Below are positions 14,730-14,937 of a stretch of 14,937 nucleotides of DNA, piece by piece. The notes below the pieces were generated by a model. It worked only from the letters and a program-made list of their open reading frames with translations, had not been told where the DNA came from and did not search any database. Each line of letters starts with the position of its first letter. Within the stretch, counting starts at the first letter, position 1. Made by a program: the position numbers and the translations under genes. Source of the DNA: Pseudomonadota bacterium (GTDB lineage: Bacteria > Pseudomonadota > Gammaproteobacteria > Steroidobacterales > Steroidobacteraceae); contig JADIZR010000019.1 in assembly GCA_016704655.1 (NCBI GenBank), positions 1 to 14,937 of the forward strand, written 5' to 3'.

Positions 14730-14937
14730 GGCGCAGGGTAGTCTGTGCGTCGACGCTCGATGACGATGCCGACGTCGCGGGAACCGCGCAGCGCCCTGCC
14801 TTGCTTGTTCAGGCGAACCTTGACAGCGGGCACGTCGAATTCCGTCAGGACGACCTGCGCAATGCGGTCGATCAGCGTCTCGACCAGCTGGAAACTCCGA
14901 CTCGCTCACGAACTGCAGCAGGCGCTTCGACACCTTT
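14726..14937 (-). CDS. folB: FolB, dihydroneopterin aldolase, C-terminal part, frameshifted and cut by the window edge
   Basis: Dihydroneopterin aldolase makes the 6-hydroxymethyl pterin used by FolK. Only the C-terminal 70 or so residues are in the window. KRLLQFVSESEF is in one frame and QLVETLIDRIAQVVL, VRLNKQGRALRGSRDV and GIVIERRRTDYPAP in the next. The break is at 14892-14894, where the coding strand reads GAGTTTCC instead of the GAGTTCC expected for EFQLVET, that is, one extra T. The lysine in RLNKQG corresponds to the conserved catalytic lysine. The TGA stop (14728-14726) overlaps the folK GTG. The start lies beyond the right edge. An ORF running on in the first frame through folK is spurious. 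Confidence 0.87.

Noticed and set aside
1..14937. CRISPR array, tRNA, rRNA, insertion sequence or defence system
   Set aside because: No regularly spaced repeats, RNA gene, transposase or defence gene was recognised. The content is ordinary chromosome.

Overview
This is a GC-rich stretch of bacterial chromosome, most like a gammaproteobacterium near Nevskiales, Steroidobacterales or Xanthomonadales. The reasons are a Pseudomonas/Xanthomonas-type split class II ribonucleotide reductase (nrdJa-nrdJb), Rnk, a bacterial-type CCA-adding enzyme with an HD domain, and a complex I NDUFA9-like SDR. The lineage is an inference. Nearly every gene is recognisable housekeeping or conserved accessory function. 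I found no CRISPR array, rRNA, tRNA, prophage, insertion sequence or defence island, and no convincing new multi-gene system.

Layout. Positions 1-586 (+) hold the end of a DUF2938 membrane protein and a small DUF2798 membrane protein. Positions 631-1044 (-) hold rnk. Positions 1230-3205 (-) hold a Kef-type K+/H+ antiporter broken by a frameshift. A rho-independent terminator at 3325-3359 (-) closes the nrdJa-nrdJb operon (6314 to 3428, -), whose second gene also carries frameshifts. Positions 6315-6891 are a long divergent intergenic region with two NrdR-box-like sites and a dense palindrome cluster. Positions 6892-9186 (+) encode a DegP/DegQ-type periplasmic protease and an NDUFA9-like SDR. 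Positions 9190-10239 (-) encode a lipoprotein aminopeptidase of the COG4324 type. Positions 10240-10859 have no gene but carry three units of a palindromic repeat. Then come cca (+), midA-like methyltransferase (-), a folM-like pteridine reductase (+), and folK and folB (-), with folB running off the right edge.

How the genes fit together. nrdJa and nrdJb together make the B12-dependent ribonucleotide reductase. The pteridine reductase, FolK and FolB all act on pterins or folate, and folB and folK overlap by GTGA. The NDUFA9-like SDR and the MidA-like methyltransferase are both homologous to mitochondrial complex I factors, but they are not in one operon here.

The most noteworthy observations are five single- or few-base indels breaking four otherwise well-conserved genes (kef, nrdJb twice, folK, folB), a REPIN-like repeat array before cca, and candidate NrdR control of nrdJ. 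The indels look more like sequence error than biology, because two of the broken genes (folK, folB) are normally important for growth and all read perfectly on either side of the break.
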